Positions 63,441 through 64,000 of a stretch of DNA of 64,000 nt are shown one piece after another. Numbering within the stretch: the first letter of the stretch is position 1; every line of letters begins with the position of its first letter. The notes under the pieces were generated by a model. It made no database searches and had not been told where the DNA came from. It was given only the letters and a program-made list of their open reading frames with translations. This stretch comes from Pirellulaceae bacterium (lineage in GTDB: Bacteria > Planctomycetota > Planctomycetia > Pirellulales > Pirellulaceae). The DNA is taken from assembly GCA_029243025.1 (NCBI GenBank), contig JAQWSU010000045.1, positions 620,001-684,000 of the forward strand, given 5' to 3'. The position numbers and the translations under genes are program-made.

Positions 63441-64000
63441 ATCGCCTCATCGAGTGGAAAATGACAACGAACTGCCTGGGTGGGACGCAGGAACTCCAGC
63501 TCGGGAACCTCCGTTCGACAAAGGTCCTGACAATAGCCGCACCGATCGTGAAATCGGCAGCCCTGAGGTAACGCGTGCAAACTTGGCACGATTCCCTCAA
63601 TGGTTGGCAATCGTTTGCCGTAATATTGGGAATCCGTTTTCGGAATCGAAGTCAACAACGCACGCGTATAGGGATGCTGTGGCCGATGAAACAGATCATG
63701 GACGGACGCCGTTTCGACAACGCGTCCCGCATACATCACCACAACTCGATCACAGATTTGCGCGACCACTCCCAGATCATGGGTAATCAGTAAAATCGCG
63801 GTACCGATTCGTCTTTTCAAATCATTCATCAGTCGCAAGATTTGAGCTTGGATCGTCACATCCAAAGCGGTCGTGGGCTCATCCGCGATCAGCACGCCCG
63901 GCTCACAACAGAGCGCCATGGCGATCATCACACGTTGCCGCATACCGCCCGACAATTGATGAGGATACTCCTTGAGCCGTTTCTCAGGGTTTGGCATTTC
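63437..64000 (-). CDS. dppD: Dipeptide/oligopeptide ABC transporter ATP-binding protein, C-terminal part (DppD-like)
   Basis: The C-terminal part of an ABC ATPase; its Walker A and start lie past the right edge. Visible are the signature [10 protein letters not shown], Walker [13 protein letters not shown], switch His (LITHDLG), and the oligopeptide-ATPase Cys region ([20 protein letters not shown]). The frame stays open to the window end, so the Met at 63997 is probably internal. Its stop overlaps the start of the DppF-like gene by 4 bp. The pair should be the two ATPases of a peptide importer whose permeases are further upstream. Confidence 0.85.
   Translation of the reverse strand, partial: EMPNPEKRLKEYPHQLSGGMRQRVMIAMALCCEPGVLIADEPTTALDVTIQAQILRLMNDLKRRIGTAILLITHDLGVVAQICDRVVVMYAGRVVETASVHDLFHRPQHPYTRALLTSIPKTDSQYYGKRLPTIEGIVPSLHALPQGCRFHDRCGYCQDLCRTEVPELEFLRPTQAVRCHFPLDEAI

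Noticed and set aside
1-64000. CRISPR array, IS element or prophage
   Set aside because: No regularly spaced repeats, transposase, integrase or phage structural genes were seen.

Overview
The window looks like a chromosomal segment of a planctomycete, most likely of the Pirellulales. It carries a sulfatase with a C-terminal discoidin-like domain, two secreted PQQ-type beta-propeller proteins (one with EF-hands), a 1307-residue secreted PVC-type dehydrogenase/HEAT/haem-binding protein, secreted HEAT-repeat proteins, a multihaem lipoprotein and a bi-domain alcohol-dehydrogenase/Gfo-Idh-MocA oxidoreductase. These families are typical of that group. No transposase, phage gene, CRISPR array or rRNA was seen; one tRNA-Ala(GGC) is present.

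Layout. 1-2.0 kb: the start of a GntP-type sugar-acid permease, divergent from an IlvD/Edd sugar-acid dehydratase. 2.2-8.6 kb: a small periplasmic thioredoxin-like protein, a secreted HEAT plus Hint-domain protein, a cold-shock protein behind a structured leader, and a GH63-like glycosidase. 8.6-10.2 kb: an FGGY sugar kinase. 10.6-19.7 kb: a compact, apparently undescribed biosynthetic locus. It consists of a tightly coupled four-gene minus-strand operon (2OG-Fe dioxygenase, DRE-TIM aldolase-like enzyme, NIPSNAP-like protein, D-2-hydroxyacid dehydrogenase) divergent from one 1978-residue NRPS with order A-T-C-A-T-TE. The first A domain lacks the amino-group-binding Asp and the second has a proline-like specificity code. 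19.9-28.7 kb: a cation/proton antiporter, sulfatase, polyphosphate glucokinase, beta-propeller protein and bi-domain oxidoreductase.

28.8-43.2 kb: mostly housekeeping and envelope genes: a YaiI-family protein, a sulfotransferase, tRNA-Ala, an LPG-synthase-TM-like membrane protein, a beta-helix protein, a macro-domain protein, a bile-acid:sodium-symporter-like carrier, aroC, an AsmA-like anchored protein, an esterase, hpt, a GT4 glycosyltransferase, glgC and ispD. 43.4-48.9 kb: a beta-oxidation operon on the minus strand (fused hydratase/3-hydroxyacyl-CoA dehydrogenase, thiolase, acyl-CoA dehydrogenase). 49.3-50.3 kb: a DUF4430 protein followed by a DUF6580 membrane protein, possibly an uptake module. 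50.5-58.3 kb: a HEAT protein, small conserved proteins, a second beta-propeller, a five-haem lipoprotein and an EVE-domain protein. 58.3-64 kb: an apparent minus-strand operon of two dipeptide/oligopeptide ABC ATPases and the giant PVC protein. The DppF-like ATPase carries a 20-bp tandem duplication that reads through its likely ancestral stop.

All functions are inferred from motifs read by eye; no database search was run. Starts were moved from the longest open frame wherever a Shine-Dalgarno sequence, a signal peptide or the usual family start argued for it.
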